The notes beneath the pieces were generated by a model that saw only the letters and a program-made list of their open reading frames with translations, ran no database searches and had not been told where the DNA came from. Positions 24,501-32,140 of a stretch of DNA of 64,000 bases are shown one piece after another (positions within the stretch are counted from its first letter, which is position 1; every line of letters starts with the position of its first letter). This stretch comes from Lytechinus pictus (taxonomy: Eukaryota; Echinodermata; Echinoidea; Temnopleuroida; Toxopneustidae): assembly GCF_037042905.1 (NCBI RefSeq), contig NC_087249.1:51986901-52050900 (forward strand). Reading direction: 5' to 3'. The position numbers and the translations under genes are program-made.

Positions 24501-25504
24501 GGTTTAAAATAGCAAAAACCGTTTGATGCAATTTCATTGTAAACAATACTTATAAATGCAAGAAAAAATACTATAAAAAAACATATTTTGGTTCTAATTA
24601 TGCAAAGTAGAGGCAGAAGGGGAGGGGGAGGGGGTGGGTGATCACCTGTAGCCCACCCTTCCCAAGTTTCATATGTTCTCCCCCTCTATTCCACTACACA
24701 AACAGTGAAAGTTCACCCCCTATCCTGGTTATTGCTGCTTAAGTTACATCCAAGTCTGAGTCAAGTCAATATACTAATATTATAGGTTATGATTCGAATC
24801 AGTGATAGGTCAATACGCCATCACGTGACCATAGCTGCGAGGATCACATTTGTTATATTCTGGGTTTTGACGTCACCTCAGAGAATATAACTGCGTTGTA
24901 TTGTCAATTGCGGCATTATATTTACTAAGGTGACGTCACTCGCTGCTTACAAGTTGCATAATCAGGTAGTTTATTTGATGTACGCGCTAATTGTTAATGC
25001 GTAAATTGCACGAAGAACGTGCTTGATGTATTTAAAAAAAAAAAATTATTATGACGTTGATGGATCAGAGCTGTAGCAAGAATTTCAGGTTGGAGCCAGA
25101 TGAAGAATGTAATCTCTGATGGCGAATCCATATAGACTATATAATATAACAGATATTGCCTGGTCTATCGTTTTGATAACATTTCAACTCCCCTCCGAAG
25201 CTATATTTTTCCCTCAGCGCTGCGCGCTTGGGGCAAAATATAATCCCTTGGGACAAATATAACTCCGTCTGGGAGAGGAAATGTTATATTCAAACTCTAG
25301 GTAGGCAATATCCATATATTAGTACTCATTAAGAATTCAACATTTCATTGAATACAGTAGGCTGATACTAATAAAAGTTTTATATAGAACCTAGATCTGA
25401 AAGCTAATACAGCACCTGATAAAGTCTAGTTCCTTCGGGTATTTTGCACGCTTCAGCTCAGTCTGTAAGCTCTTGATGTTTCCTTTCACATCACCGGTTG
25501 CCAT
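1576..25504 (-). CDS. CEP44: CEP44, centrosomal protein of 44 kDa (six coding exons, minus strand)
   Basis: Orthologue of the centriolar microtubule-binding protein CEP44. Coding exons in transcript order: 25504-25416, 23711-23564, 6378-6207, 5305-5153, 2743-2676, 1755-1576. Phases run 2,0,1,1,0 and all joins are in frame, giving 269 codons plus TAG. The protein starts MATGDVKGNI, close to the human start. Residues 30-79 carry AAKNDQKFMEAVYK and residues 80 on VLRDLFHYVP, matching the conserved CEP44 N-terminal domain. The last exon is a heptad-rich coiled coil (RVTLLEERVQNLEERL), the counterpart of the coiled coil in the human protein. Human CEP44 is about 390 aa, so small exons in the 5.1-1.8 kb region, or a C-terminal exon beyond the left edge, may be missing from this model. 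Its third intron (about 17 kb) holds a complete BEN-domain gene on the other strand. The N-terminal half is secure; the last two exons are less so. Confidence 0.92.
2676..2743 (-). CDS. CEP44: CEP44 coding exon 5 (short)
   Basis: A 68 bp exon between acceptor cttttacag and consensus donor gtgagt. It encodes KTPVPLRGYSTQEYSPDLLL and is open in the frame required by both neighbours. No clear family match; assigned from splice sites and phase. Confidence 0.65.
2945..3257. mobile_element. MITE, PIF/Harbinger-like, in a CEP44 intron
   Basis: Terminal inverted repeats ggcccgtattct/agaatacgggcc extend with divergence into aagtcgggtttaacttaa and its complement. Both ends are flanked by agt, a 3 bp target duplication typical of PIF/Harbinger. 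No coding capacity. Confidence 0.65.
3415..3855 (+). pseudogene. 3' end of an RTE-type LINE reverse-transcriptase ORF, degenerate
   Basis: Plus-strand translation, with stops, resembles the C-terminal tail of RTE/BovB-like ORF2: EIKPSYSLEAMVLKQRLRYF, then after an interruption LRELNMLLQNRTAWRKFVRG and GSQERLDGTEQ. The pattern of a YFG-like motif, a basic linker, an LRELxxxxxxRxAWR motif and a final RL-D-TE is characteristic of this clade. A 107 bp MITE interrupts it at about 3615. Dead fragment. Confidence 0.65.
3615..3721. mobile_element. Short MITE inserted into the LINE fragment
   Basis: Inverted ends ctttcacaattgc/gcaattgtgaaag are flanked by taaag on both sides. The LINE reading resumes after it, so it arrived after the LINE copy. 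Confidence 0.55.
4022..5029. repeat. Direct repeat pair flanking about 0.8 kb, with an internal palindrome
   Basis: Two copies of a segment containing gcaggcaagcctgagcgc and gccagggttaaac lie at about 4060-4139 and 4950-5029. Between them is an inverted repeat (4148-4299, arms ataataaagcaatattgact and complement) and a CpG-rich stretch with repeated gacgcgt words. Class unknown. Confidence 0.5.
5153..5305 (-). CDS. CEP44: CEP44 coding exon 4
   Basis: Acceptor tttacacag and donor gtatgt. It encodes a hydrophilic stretch (MNSRPTSRKARVLDPDVIF, then HGKDFLNSTEI). The phase (1 in, 1 out) fits both neighbours. This linker is poorly conserved, so support comes from splice sites and frame. Confidence 0.8.
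5404..5566. mobile_element. Palindromic MITE, family T (gtaactttgcc), copy 1
   Basis: Hairpin-like element with inverted taactttgccat/atggcaaagttac-type arms around a core reading attggctgttgagc. Four more copies are in the window (17872, 22345, 40435, 52400). Borders are approximate. Confidence 0.6.
5652..5773. repeat. Inverted repeat (hairpin)
   Basis: The arms contain ttgccataaaaaaactctgg and complementary ccagacttttttatggcaa, flanked by ataaaactt/aagttttat. It lies in an intron of CEP44 and is probably a small palindromic MITE. Confidence 0.55.
6207..6378 (-). CDS. CEP44: CEP44 coding exon 3 (CEP44 domain)
   Basis: Acceptor aatttaacag at 6379. It encodes VLRDLFHYVP, then FFSRGFAEHKILLTREVV and KHKDL, the continuation of the CEP44 domain. 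Two donors in the same phase are possible (exon end 6207 or 6195), differing by four codons; the first is used here. It follows the 17 kb intron that contains the nested gene. Confidence 0.92.
6404..6780. repeat. Cluster of (TA)n microsatellites
   Basis: Three TA runs at about 6404-6422, 6552-6590 and 6760-6775 lie just upstream (in CEP44 sense) of CEP44 coding exon 3. The first begins only about 25 bases from the acceptor. Confidence 0.8.
7438..7617. mobile_element. Small MITE, family C (cagggaataatttt), copy 1
   Basis: About 180 bp with ends cagggaataattttc and aaaattattccctg. Internal words such as aaagactgctatgcataaag are shared with copies at 11357 and 36460. Confidence 0.65.
7618..9230. 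other. Intronic sequence of CEP44, no gene seen
   Basis: AT-rich, with GT/TG- and catgca-rich patches around 7900-8360. No exon with plausible splice sites or protein similarity on either strand. Confidence 0.4.
9234..9768. mobile_element. TTAA-flanked MITE superfamily, divergent copy
   Basis: The left end ttaa-aggccacttcatgcacccc and right end gagtggactttccct resemble the aggacaagtccacccc ends of the copies at 14878 and 56518. The core words aaatttt(a/c)(t/g)... cataactttcttattttaca and gggatgaaattttcggtgtt match the family core. Confidence 0.65.
10110..10335 (+). CDS. BEN-domain gene exon 1
   Basis: First ATG after an in-frame TAG; a second ATG is four codons on. It encodes the N-terminal module up to HRLCKVLGSA and ends in phase 1 before gtaatc. 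A 5' UTR exon may lie upstream, since cctag directly precedes the ATG. Confidence 0.8.
10110..19669 (+). CDS. BEN-domain protein (BEND5/BEND6-like), six exons, nested in a CEP44 intron
   Basis: Exons 10110-10335, 11551-11639, 13268-13412, 14016-14767, 15978-16206, 19518-19669; phases 1,0,1,0,1, all joins in frame, 530 aa. Residues 1-75 (FYLVQWMPGP, then MATYRFRSGSNVG) form a small N-terminal module like that at the start of BEND5-type proteins. Residues 106-153 contain a coiled coil (EKEMLTLLEENHKVKRENEA). Residues 154-404 are Ser/Thr/Gln/Pro-rich and probably disordered. Residues 405-505 are a BEN domain: GSGIWLPRKQL, YTRKLVMLLFNMKELSTSSV, KRPALDPKRVHAII, then FPAASPFKVKQVMSQKLMDI. BEN domains bind DNA or chromatin partners, usually in repression, so a nuclear role is inferred. 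An in-frame TAG lies just upstream of ATG 10110. The gene lies entirely within a CEP44 intron, antisense to it. Confidence 0.87.
10340..11350. repeat. Intron 1 of the BEN gene: palindromes with CRE cores
   Basis: Contains a 17 bp tandem (cgtgtgaaaacaagcat twice, about 10680-10715), a perfect 36 bp palindrome at 10988-11023 centred on tgacgtca, and a hairpin at about 11170-11256 with arms ccaaatggatataccgcac and complement. These look like palindromic MITE derivatives. Confidence 0.6.
11357..11530. mobile_element. Small MITE, family C, copy 2
   Basis: Shares aaagactgctatacataaag, cttttctcttatgaccaaag and aaatttgtaaagcaaaatta with the copy at 7438. The right inverted terminus is cut short after aaaattatt, about 20 bases before BEN exon 2. 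Confidence 0.65.
11551..11639 (+). CDS. BEN-domain gene exon 2
   Basis: Acceptor gacatgacag, donor gtgaga. It encodes GDKSLLEVDLMAFMNGGEDG then GVYTIEDEK. A family C MITE ends about 20 bases before the exon, so transposon sequence supplies most of the local upstream context of the acceptor. Confidence 0.8.
12283..13075 (-). mobile_element. Tandem-subrepeat element, family S, inverted copy
   Basis: Ends aagtggaacgcctctggcag and tatgcaggcaagac match, inverted, those of the copy at 32941. The interior is about four diverged units of roughly 140 bp, each with tgacctttga and catgtgacctgaaac words and a tcatgaactag box. It includes a perfect DR1 (tgacctttgacct, 12861-12873). Confidence 0.75.
13268..13412 (+). 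CDS. BEN-domain gene exon 3 (coiled coil)
   Basis: Acceptor ttctacctaacag, donor gtaaga. It encodes PNQLTFRKQSGSRPPPWEVE and then a coiled coil to TKLAKAVG. A second acceptor nine codons further in (before QSGSRPPP) keeps the same frame. Confidence 0.8.
14016..14767 (+). CDS. BEN-domain gene exon 4 (long low-complexity linker)
   Basis: A 752 bp exon from acceptor gtattttcag to donor gtgaga. It encodes DVGDLKNILETTILNIQKKQ followed by about 225 residues rich in S, T, Q, P and R. Without splicing the frame stops seven codons later (VRDKNM then TAG), so a retained intron would give a protein lacking the BEN domain. Confidence 0.85.
14878..15475. mobile_element. TTAA-flanked MITE superfamily, full-length copy
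   Basis: Inverted ends aggacaagtccaccccaac and gggtggacttgacct are flanked by TTAA at 14874-14877 and 15476-15479. The core contains catcaaaatcggatgtaaaa near both ends in inverted orientation. 598 bp, no ORF. TTAA duplication is typical of piggyBac- or Kolobok-derived elements. Confidence 0.8.
15978..16206 (+). CDS. BEN-domain gene exon 5 (first part of BEN domain)
   Basis: Acceptor ttcaatcttcag, donor gtaagt. It encodes LVELVVGSGIWLPRKQLKLS through KRPALDPKRVHAII. The GxGIWL start, the Y-T-K-L-VM-LF helix, the SSVTG loop and the LDP..V..I helix are BEN-domain hallmarks. Confidence 0.92.
16385..17754. mobile_element. Tc1/mariner-like element with long inverted repeats, inside the outer element
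   Basis: Ends cggtgcgtataaaaaaaacg and complementary cgtttttttaatacgcactg are flanked by TA. The inverted repeats run for roughly 280 bp (shared words include aatgaaaaggt..aagaggaagtct and its complement). No transposase frame remains. Confidence 0.75.
16865..17115. repeat. Dispersed 'tcgctcgc' repeat fragment
   Basis: Contains gtcaaaatctatcacaaaat followed by ctcacttcgctcgct. The same combination occurs at about 49660-49745, 50060-50130 and 50300-50378 inside a hAT element. Nested in the mariner-like element. Confidence 0.55.
17872..17999. mobile_element. Palindromic MITE, family T, copy 2 (most perfect)
   Basis: Near-perfect hairpin: aagagttacaactgttgtaa, ttgccattatggcaactacc and their complements flank a core gattggctgctgagccc. 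It is a further insertion in the nested stack. Confidence 0.75.
18036..18350. mobile_element. Hairpin MITE inside the nested stack
   Basis: Arms cagg(t/a)agctac..aaatacttcagatttcct and complement, meeting near 18190, with outer words attaggctgacca/tggtcagtctaat. About 315 bp. Confidence 0.65.
19518..19669 (+). CDS. BEN-domain gene exon 6 (end of BEN domain and stop)
   Basis: Acceptor atcttttaccag. It encodes AVQKRFPAASPFKVKQVMSQ, the last BEN helices and a basic tail ending in TAA. The preceding 3.3 kb intron is almost entirely nested transposons. Confidence 0.88.
19670..20815 (+). other. Probable 3' UTR of the BEN-domain gene
   Basis: No coding signal. The clearest downstream poly(A) signal candidate is aataaa at about 20799. 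A MITE-like inverted repeat (19976-20182; ends cttcacaaagatttaagtgt and complement) lies inside. The extent is inferred. Confidence 0.4.
21585..21858 (+). mobile_element. tRNA-headed SINE
   Basis: A tRNA-like head with A-box-like tggtctggtgg and a perfect B box ggttcgaatcc (21639-21649). A non-tRNA body follows (gctgcactcgacccagg, gcgccggtgatggtagctcg), then aaaaagcgctatataaatcc and a (tta)n tail. Lies in CEP44 intron 3, 3' of the BEN gene. Confidence 0.8.
22345..22498. mobile_element. Palindromic MITE, family T, copy 3
   Basis: Ends tgggccccattgcataaaag and ttttgtgcaacagggccct with the core gattggctgttgagc. The ends resemble those of copy 1. Confidence 0.6.
22908..23041. mobile_element. Short palindromic MITE
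   Basis: Inverted arms gacttgtcagacgttttatc / gtcagacttgtcggacaaaa with outer catgaaatg/atgaaatg. About 130 bp, upstream of CEP44 coding exon 2. Confidence 0.5.
23564..23711 (-). CDS. CEP44: CEP44 coding exon 2 (CEP44 domain)
   Basis: Acceptor ttgttgtag, donor gtaggc. It encodes residues 30-79, SLAKGSPKEF through AAKNDQKFMEAVYK. The AKND...F..AVYK block is the most diagnostic stretch of the CEP44 domain. Confidence 0.95.
23720..25410. other. CEP44 intron 2, repeats only
   Basis: AT-rich to about 24750. From 24770 to 25330 there is a CpG-richer dispersed repeat with gacgtcac, tcacgtgacc and cgctgcgcgcttggggcaaa words. No coding signal. Confidence 0.4.
25416..25504 (-). CDS. CEP44: CEP44 coding exon 1
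   Basis: Starts at ATG 25504-25502 in a good context (gtaaccATGG). It encodes MATGDVKGNI through KELDFI and ends in phase 2 before a gtgct donor. The start is chosen by similarity to the human N-terminus and because the exon acceptor lies only six bases upstream. Confidence 0.9.
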
Positions 25505-25514
25505 GGTTACCTGT

Positions 25515-28055
25515 ACGTAGAAAATGAATGAGTATGAAAATTGTCAATTGCATTGAGATCGTACAACTCAACATACAGTCTCTATGCCTATACGCACAAT
25601 GGATACTCTGAAATATTGCAGATTATTTTTTAGGATACTTGTGTCTGAAACAAATGTGATGAAGCTTTGCAAATGAAAAGAAACATCAAAAATGCATTTT
25701 TATCCAATAATTTTTTTTGTCACATTTGAGCAAAAAGCCAATTTGTTTTGTGTGTAGATTATATCTGAATAACTTTGGCAACAAAAGTGGCCAAATCAAA
25801 GTGTTGGGGAGCCACTTGTGGATATACATGTATGCGTGCACAGTTGCATACAACGTCAATGGAGATGGAAAAGAGGATCATTAAACACAAATATCTTATA
25901 TTAGAGAATGGGTTAGTCTCCAATATTGACATTAAAGCAGACATGTACATCAGTTAAAAAGAATTCCAGATGCAATTTATTTAGTGCACCCCCTACCCTC
26001 GATGGAACAATTTGAAGATCTAGAATCCTATATTTTCTTCAGAAAATATTTTCAAGTTTGAAATAAAAGAAAGAAATTTCCAAGCAAGACTAAATACACT
26101 ACCGTAGCAGAGTGCTTCTACTGTAGTCTAATCTACTCTCTAGTTGTATTAGTATTCCTGACTCTAAAAATATCAAAATGTTACACTTATCAATAAAACA
26201 CCATACAACAAAACCTCTGCTCTAAAAAGAAACATACAATTTATAAAATGTACAAAGACAATGTAGGCCTACACTACAGTCATTCTACCTGAAGTTGGAA
26301 GCAGAAAATAATTTGTTGACAGATAGTAAAAGCTGCCAATCGATTGCACTGATTCAGGCCGACTATCAAGTATGACACTGAAGGCTGTAATGGGCTTGTA
26401 TTCTTCAATTTCAAATATGGCTGCCAAAATGTCTGATATCCATGGTAAACAATTCTGACCAATCAGTAGTCTATCTAGGGTATCCAATGAAATGCATGAA
26501 AGAGGACTCAGTGACTTGAAGCTGAATAGCCAAAGAAAAGACAGAGAGGGAAAGGAGAAAGGGAGACAAGGAGAGAGAGATTCCTTAAGTAGGCAAGTGT
26601 AAGGTAAGAAAACCATGAAAAAGGACACAACAATAGATGTCCATAGAGCATGAAATACAAAAGGGATCAAAGTAGGTTTGGGGTGCCCTGAATTAACTCT
26701 TTACTCTGCAACTCAGAAAATCAGAAAAACAATTATTAGCTTTCACTCTTGGATGAAGTTTTATTATACATTGCTGGTTATTTGTTATTCAGTTGATATA
26801 AATGTACATGTAGGACAAGGTACTATTCAGTTCAGATCAGGACTTTGGTACATTCTTCAGTTTAGTTCTCAATTATATTGTTATTCAATCAATGATCACT
26901 TCCCTGATTCTAAATTTCTATTGGTAATATTCATTCCTTTCCTATTCAGACTTGCTCATTCATTCCAACCTCGCATCTTTTATTGGACATTCTTCATACA
27001 TAGTCACACATCCTGTACCAATCCCCTCATTCTAGCACCCTTAACAAGTATTTTCCATATTGTGAAAATGCACCCCTTAACAAGTATTGGTCGTGCATGG
27101 TATCCAATCATCAATGCAAGTGGCCCCCCCCCCCCCCCCCCCCGGCATGCTCATTCACCTCATTGGTCGTTTTTAATGAATTAGCTACATTTTAGTTGGG
27201 TCGATAGACATCATAACATGCATTACTGTATGGTAGGATATCCTTAATCTACAGAGTCCTGCTATGCACCACTCATCGCGCATGCAGTTTCAATGACAAA
27301 TGCGCACTCTGTGTGTGGAACTGCAACTGCAGAGTGCCGAACGATTCCTATTCAATTTTTTTTTCTATAGAGGCTGCGCTAAATCACTAAATGCAGAGAA
27401 ATCCAGCAACTGTTTGGAATTTCACTTTAATTTCATATTTTCCTATTTAATTTAGACATTGAGGCACAGGAAATACTTAATATTATTTCTTTGCAATATA
27501 AATCAAGTGTGTAGCTATATACCCTCTCCTACATCGGGCAGCGAAGTCAAGAGGTGATCGGAAAACACAGCAGGATTTTCGAATTAGATCTAGTGAGTTT
27601 TGTGATATTTTCTTCTTGGTTAACTTAAGTTAAGGATCTTTAGAATATTACATTTACAGATTAGAATCTAGTGAGATAATTTGTTCAATTTAAAATTAAA
27701 AATAGTTTTAATTGTTTGAAAACAAGGTGTGTCATGTGTGTAGCTTTACTACTATACTAGGTCCCCCATCATACATGCACATGTTAGATATGTTACCGTA
27801 ATTCACATTCATTATTTTCCCTTGGCTTAGACAAAATAGCTACCTACTAACCTAGTCTTTAGTCTAGCCTCTAGGCAGCCTAGCCCCACTCTAGGCGACA
27901 CCCCAATACTTACCCGTGCTAATAAACTGGGACTCCACTCACGCGCATTTGGGCCGCCCTAGCTTAGAACTAAGCTTTGTTTTACTAAAAAATAAATCTT
28001 GTAATGATTCAATAAATGTTACTTAATAAATTAGTACTGTTAAATCGGTACTCAC
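25515..28055. other. CEP44 intron 1
   Basis: No supported coding exon. It includes a 22-base C run (about 27122-27143). The small open frames at 26.3-27.2 kb show no conserved motif. Confidence 0.4.
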
Positions 28056-28135
28056 CGGTTCTTTTCTTGAATTTTCTGGCAATTTCCCACGCTTCTGGCT
28101 TCAATTCTGCGGCTGTTCCTGTCGCGGTAGACAAC
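28056..28135 (-). other. CEP44: CEP44 5' UTR exon (non-coding)
   Basis: On the minus strand the sequence ends in a consensus donor (aaccg then gtgagt at 28055) and has no usable ATG. The first coding exon has its acceptor (ctacgtacag) at 25511, directly before gtaaccATGG. This fits a short untranslated first exon. The 5' limit is a guess; the transcription start is not visible. Confidence 0.6.
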
Positions 28136-28480
28136 TACATATGCAACTTTATTTATAAATAGAGCGCCCCTTACGATAGTTGTTAAGAACGCGGCCAAAT
28201 TGTTAGGTTTTTTGCACTGTGTCCAAGGCGTTTTTATTTTGTTTGATTTTTTATTTTTAATAAATATTTTGTTAAATAGCGATTTTTACGTCAAATATTA
28301 AATTCATATCACAAAATATTTTTAATTGTAGAAATATATATAATATCATGCAATTATTCATTCTATATATATTTTATAATAAAATTTATAATTGTTGCGG
28401 TCTTTAAAAAAGGATAGTCGATTGATCAGGTGATGACCACACGTATCACGTGATCTGAAAATCAGCTTCATACCGCTTTG
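28136..28480. promoter_or_regulatory. Divergent promoter between CEP44 and FBXO8
   Basis: About 350-400 bp separates the CEP44 untranslated exon (minus) from the first plus-strand donor (gtaagt at 28539). It contains a palindromic E-box atcacgtgat (28445-28454). No obvious TATA box can be assigned to either start. The head-to-head layout matches the human locus, so shared regulation is plausible but inferred. Confidence 0.55.
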
Positions 28481-28538
28481 ATCGCACTCGACGGTGACCG
28501 GACTGACTGCCAAAAAAAGATCGAAAAATGACTCAAAT
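28480..28538 (+). other. FBXO8: Probable FBXO8 first exon (5' UTR, contains an upstream ATG)
   Basis: A consensus donor gtaagt follows ATGACTCAAAT at 28528-28538. The ATG has A at -3. Joined directly to the acceptor at 32048, this ATG stays open for 111 codons in a frame different from FBXO8. Joined to a candidate exon at 29994-30070, it stops after 20 codons. The left border is unknown. Confidence 0.5.
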
Positions 28539-29219
28539 GTAAGTTTCCCTTTATTTTTTTAATTCAAATTAGGAATAGGAATATATTTAATGGGCAATCT
28601 TTTAATAAATGATAAACAAACGAGGACAAAACTCATATTTTGGGAGTAATATCATACTTGGGTGCAGGAAACAGTACGTTTAGAAGTTCTAACCTGTTTT
28701 TAACGCATTGTCGCCTATGAGGTCCATACATGTTAATGTTTGGACCTCATTGGTACTAGGAGTGGCCTAGCCCTAGGTAAGTTAGATCACTAATCACTAA
28801 TGACTCAGTCTGAAATCATTTTGGGGAAAAAGCACACCAAGACTTTTAATGGTGATCATGACATTCTTATGTAATATGATATTGATAAACACAACATGCA
28901 GCCATGATAGATGATAGATCTACACAGGATCTAAACCAATTCAGATTCTCACTATTATTATTACTGATACTGAATTACTGATATTGATAATAGTGTTGTT
29001 ATTGACAGTGACACTGTTTTTTAGCATAGCACAGCCACAGTGCAGCGGATTTTTTAGGTTTTAATTATTCATGAATTAGATCTAACATAAATTTAACTAA
29101 GCTTCCAAAGACTCACCTCAGATCAACCAAAGCAGGCGCCCCAAAGCACTGAGAAAAGGGTAAAAAAGGATCTCCAAAACCAAGGCAAGACAATATGGTC
29201 AAGTTTAGATCTAAATAAA

Positions 29220-30070
29220 GTTGATAAGCCCAGATTGTGGTTCATTCGTTCCGATCCGCCGGTCTAGCTAGCGCTACATGAGTGACGGAAGTCTGAAGTT
29301 TAAATCGCGCGCGCGCGCTACCATCGCCTCAAACCGATTAGGGAGATCCCCCGAAGCTTCAAACACAAGAGAGAGGACAACTCCCATTGGTGCAATTCTA
29401 CCTACTGTTTATCTAGCGCCCAATTACATTTCTCGTAAATGCGAAGAAAATAATTATATGAATATTCATAATTTGCACTTCATCAGTTCATGTTTACCTT
29501 GACAAGATAGACTGACTGTGTACTGTTTGTATGACAGCCTCCGGCTCCACGTCAATTTTGAGTTGTCATCACCAGTTTTTGTAACGCTGAGTAGGCCATC
29601 CGAAGGTTAAAAATGTCTTTTAGTTACTGGTCGATGGTAACATTGATTTAATGATTGTTCCAATTCCGACTGGACTAACTCGTGTCAAGACAACGAACGA
29701 AGAGCTAGATAATTGGGCGTCCGTCTGTCCTGGAGACGGAGTCTGGACCTGTGGCTGTGCGAGGACCGAGGGCGAGGGCCGAGGCAGCTGCATATCTGCA
29801 GACAGTGTTCACCATCGAGAGTTTTCGAGACCATAAAGTTTGCTCGAAGCCCCTATCTGAGCTGACCTGGGCTGCCGGATTGGCAGCACTGTTCCTGCCG
29901 TCTCTACCCCGCGGCTTGTCCGATCGACGTGCTCCGGCACCCGAACTGCATCTCGGGGGACGTTTTCTGCTCTGTGCACTTTTCTCATCTCAGACTCAGC
30001 TCAGCGGATGTTTTTGAGATTACGAAAAAGAAAGGCACTAACTAAGAAAATCAACGATAACTTCGACGGT
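29220..30070 (+). other. CpG/GC-rich block with a candidate 5' UTR exon (29994-30070)
   Basis: Clearly richer in C, G and CpG than its surroundings (for example a cgcgcgcgcgc run near 29306). It ends in a strong donor gtaagt at 30071. A polypyrimidine acceptor (cttttctcatctcag) ends at 29993. It may be an alternative promoter or an untranslated exon of FBXO8. The two open frames of 61 and 88 codons show no recognisable domain. Confidence 0.4.
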
Positions 30071-30353
30071 AAGTGTAGATGTTTTACCATGTTTACATTC
30101 TGAAATATGACTTTTTTTCAAGTCATGACATATACCACATCTACTGGAAAATACAGTTGTTCCTGCAGTCAAGTTTCCAGGGATCGATTGGATGGATTGA
30201 ATTGAAATAAATTAAAAGACTCTTATCTTTTCTTGTAACTCAGCAAGATGAATAAAAATCTATCGCAATAGTATCATGAAAATTCTCTTATCTCGACTAT
30301 AGTATTAAATGATGCCCAATGTTTGATCATCAACTGAATCATTAAAATTTTAT

Positions 30354-30830
30354 TAACCCAGGGAGCTCCCGCCCGCTGTGCGGGCGGGAGCCCAGGGGCT
30401 TACCGTGTATTTGACCATACTCACGGGACAAGGGTGATTTATGGTCTAAATATTTCTCCAAATGAATTGTGAAAACAGAAATTATGCACTTACCACGATT
30501 ATATGGATGAAGGTCTAACGAGTGGCAGTTTCCTGACATCTGGGCACAGACTGGAACCTCAAAAAACGAAAAGTTCTCTCCTTCTACCCCCGTCTCGATC
30601 GGCCATTTTTGTTATGAATCGTAACAAAATGGCCGATCGAGACTGTGGTAAAAGGAGAGAACTTTTCGTTTTTTTGAGGTTTTGTGGTAAGTGCATAATT
30701 TCTGTTTTCACAATTCATTTGGAGAAATATTTAGACCATAAATCACCCTTGTCCCGGCCGTGAGTATGGTCAAATACACGGTAAGCCCCTGGGCTCCCGC
30801 CCGCACAGCGGGCGGGAGCTCCCTGGGTTA
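30354..30830. mobile_element. Foldback (long-TIR) element with 9 bp target duplication, MuLE-like
   Basis: A 477 bp palindromic element. Ends taacccagggagctcccgcc and its complement are followed by gtgcgggcgggagcccaggg and over 100 bp of nearly identical arm. Flanked by the exact 9 bp duplication aaattttat (30345-30353 and 30831-30839). The inner arms carry cgaaaagttctctcc and tctcgatcggccatttt with complements. About 54 bases present on the left have no partner on the right. A 9 bp duplication with long inverted repeats points to Mutator-like elements. Confidence 0.85.
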
Positions 30831-30894
30831 AAATTTTATATGCTTTTTTAATTTTGGGGCCTTAGGCTTATAGCCAGGCCTAGCCTGGAGACTT

Positions 30895-31104
30895 CTAACT
30901 TAGAGAGTAAAAATCATTTACTAACGTATGCTTACTCTCAACGAAGCCTGGAATTGCTTCCCATACATCTGCATGTACCGGCCAGAAACCCGAAACTTTC
31001 GCCCCCGAGATTTCTACTTCTAAAAGATCTAGCCCTAAGTCACGTACATGGGATAAAACTTCATTTTTCGACACTTCTACGCTATCGATTTTATTTTTAA
31101 ACAA
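30895..31104 (-). other. Unassigned minus-strand open frame
   Basis: 69 codons (for example GLDLLEVEISGAKVSGFWPV) with a possible donor gagagtaagc near 30940. It looks somewhat protein-like but matches no family I know. A gccgccatctt (YY1-like) motif at 31171 lies upstream in this orientation. It could be a small exon or chance. Confidence 0.2.
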
Positions 31105-32048
31105 GAATTCATCGAAAAAATGAGAAAAATATTATGAAAAGACGGAAGAGACTTGCCTGATGTTTACGCCGCCATCTTGTTTCCTATTGTTCTTCGCCAA
31201 CCTTACGCGACGCACGCGTCCTGAATTATTCAACGCTCTATTACTTGCTGCTGATCTCCGAAACCTGGAGGAAGGAAATACTACAAGTACAAGCTTGTGT
31301 GCTACTGTGCTAATACTTAAGTACATGTGGCTGTTCTCCCAGTCATATTTTCTTTGAAAAGATCTTTAAATTGCTAAAAAGTCTGCCAATCCATCTCTGT
31401 AAAGTCTTTGGAATGTCTCCTTTTCTAAAAACCAGACATTCTTGCGGGATCCAGCAAGAAATTATTGTTGACAAATAAATATCACATGCAATATGAAGTT
31501 ATATTTCCCCCTACTTGTAAATTTCATGGTATTTTCCAAAGAAGTTAACAGTTTAACACACAAAAAAAAAGATAAGAGAATTTTCAAAATACCTTCCATC
31601 TCAACATGTTTCAGCTATGCATGATTTTTCTTGCATAAAAATTCAAAAGATTATACTTAATAGCAATAAAATTCCAGAGTTCCACAACCACTCAGATGTG
31701 ATAGACCCTAGTTAAACCTGTCGGATTAAAAGAAAAAAATTAGTAGTGTTTTTTTTTAATTTGACCAAGTGCTGATCAACCCCAATTTTCTTAATAATTT
31801 ATATATATATGCAAATGGTTACTCATTGTCCTTGTTGCAAAAGACAATTGTGTCGGTACATGTACATCCTGTAATCTCCATATGAAATAGATTGAGGAAC
31901 TCTAAGTCTACAGAAAAAAGACAGACCTGCACTTTGTGTAATTTATTGATTTGGCCTATATTATTTTGATTGACTAGAATAAGCATTTTTGGACTTGTAC
32001 TTATACAAGGCCACGGGAGACTTAAATGGTGTATTCGTTCCTTGACAG

Positions 32049-32140
32049 CTCCTTGAGGAGAAACTTCAGAGTACAGCAACTTTATGACAGGCTGCCCAGT
32101 TGCTCTGTAAAGAGGTGTCTAAGACAAAGCATAGAAAAGC
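32049..32140 (+). other. FBXO8: FBXO8 5' UTR part of the first coding exon
   Basis: A strong acceptor (ttcgttccttgacag) ends at 32048, 92 bases before the MGQ start. Another frame through this leader is open from upstream of the acceptor to 32373. Confidence 0.7.

Noticed and set aside
26269-27184. Open frames of 133 and 168 codons in CEP44 intron 1
   Set aside because: Composition is AT-driven, no domain or conserved motif is seen, and the second ends in a C-run translation; too weak to call.
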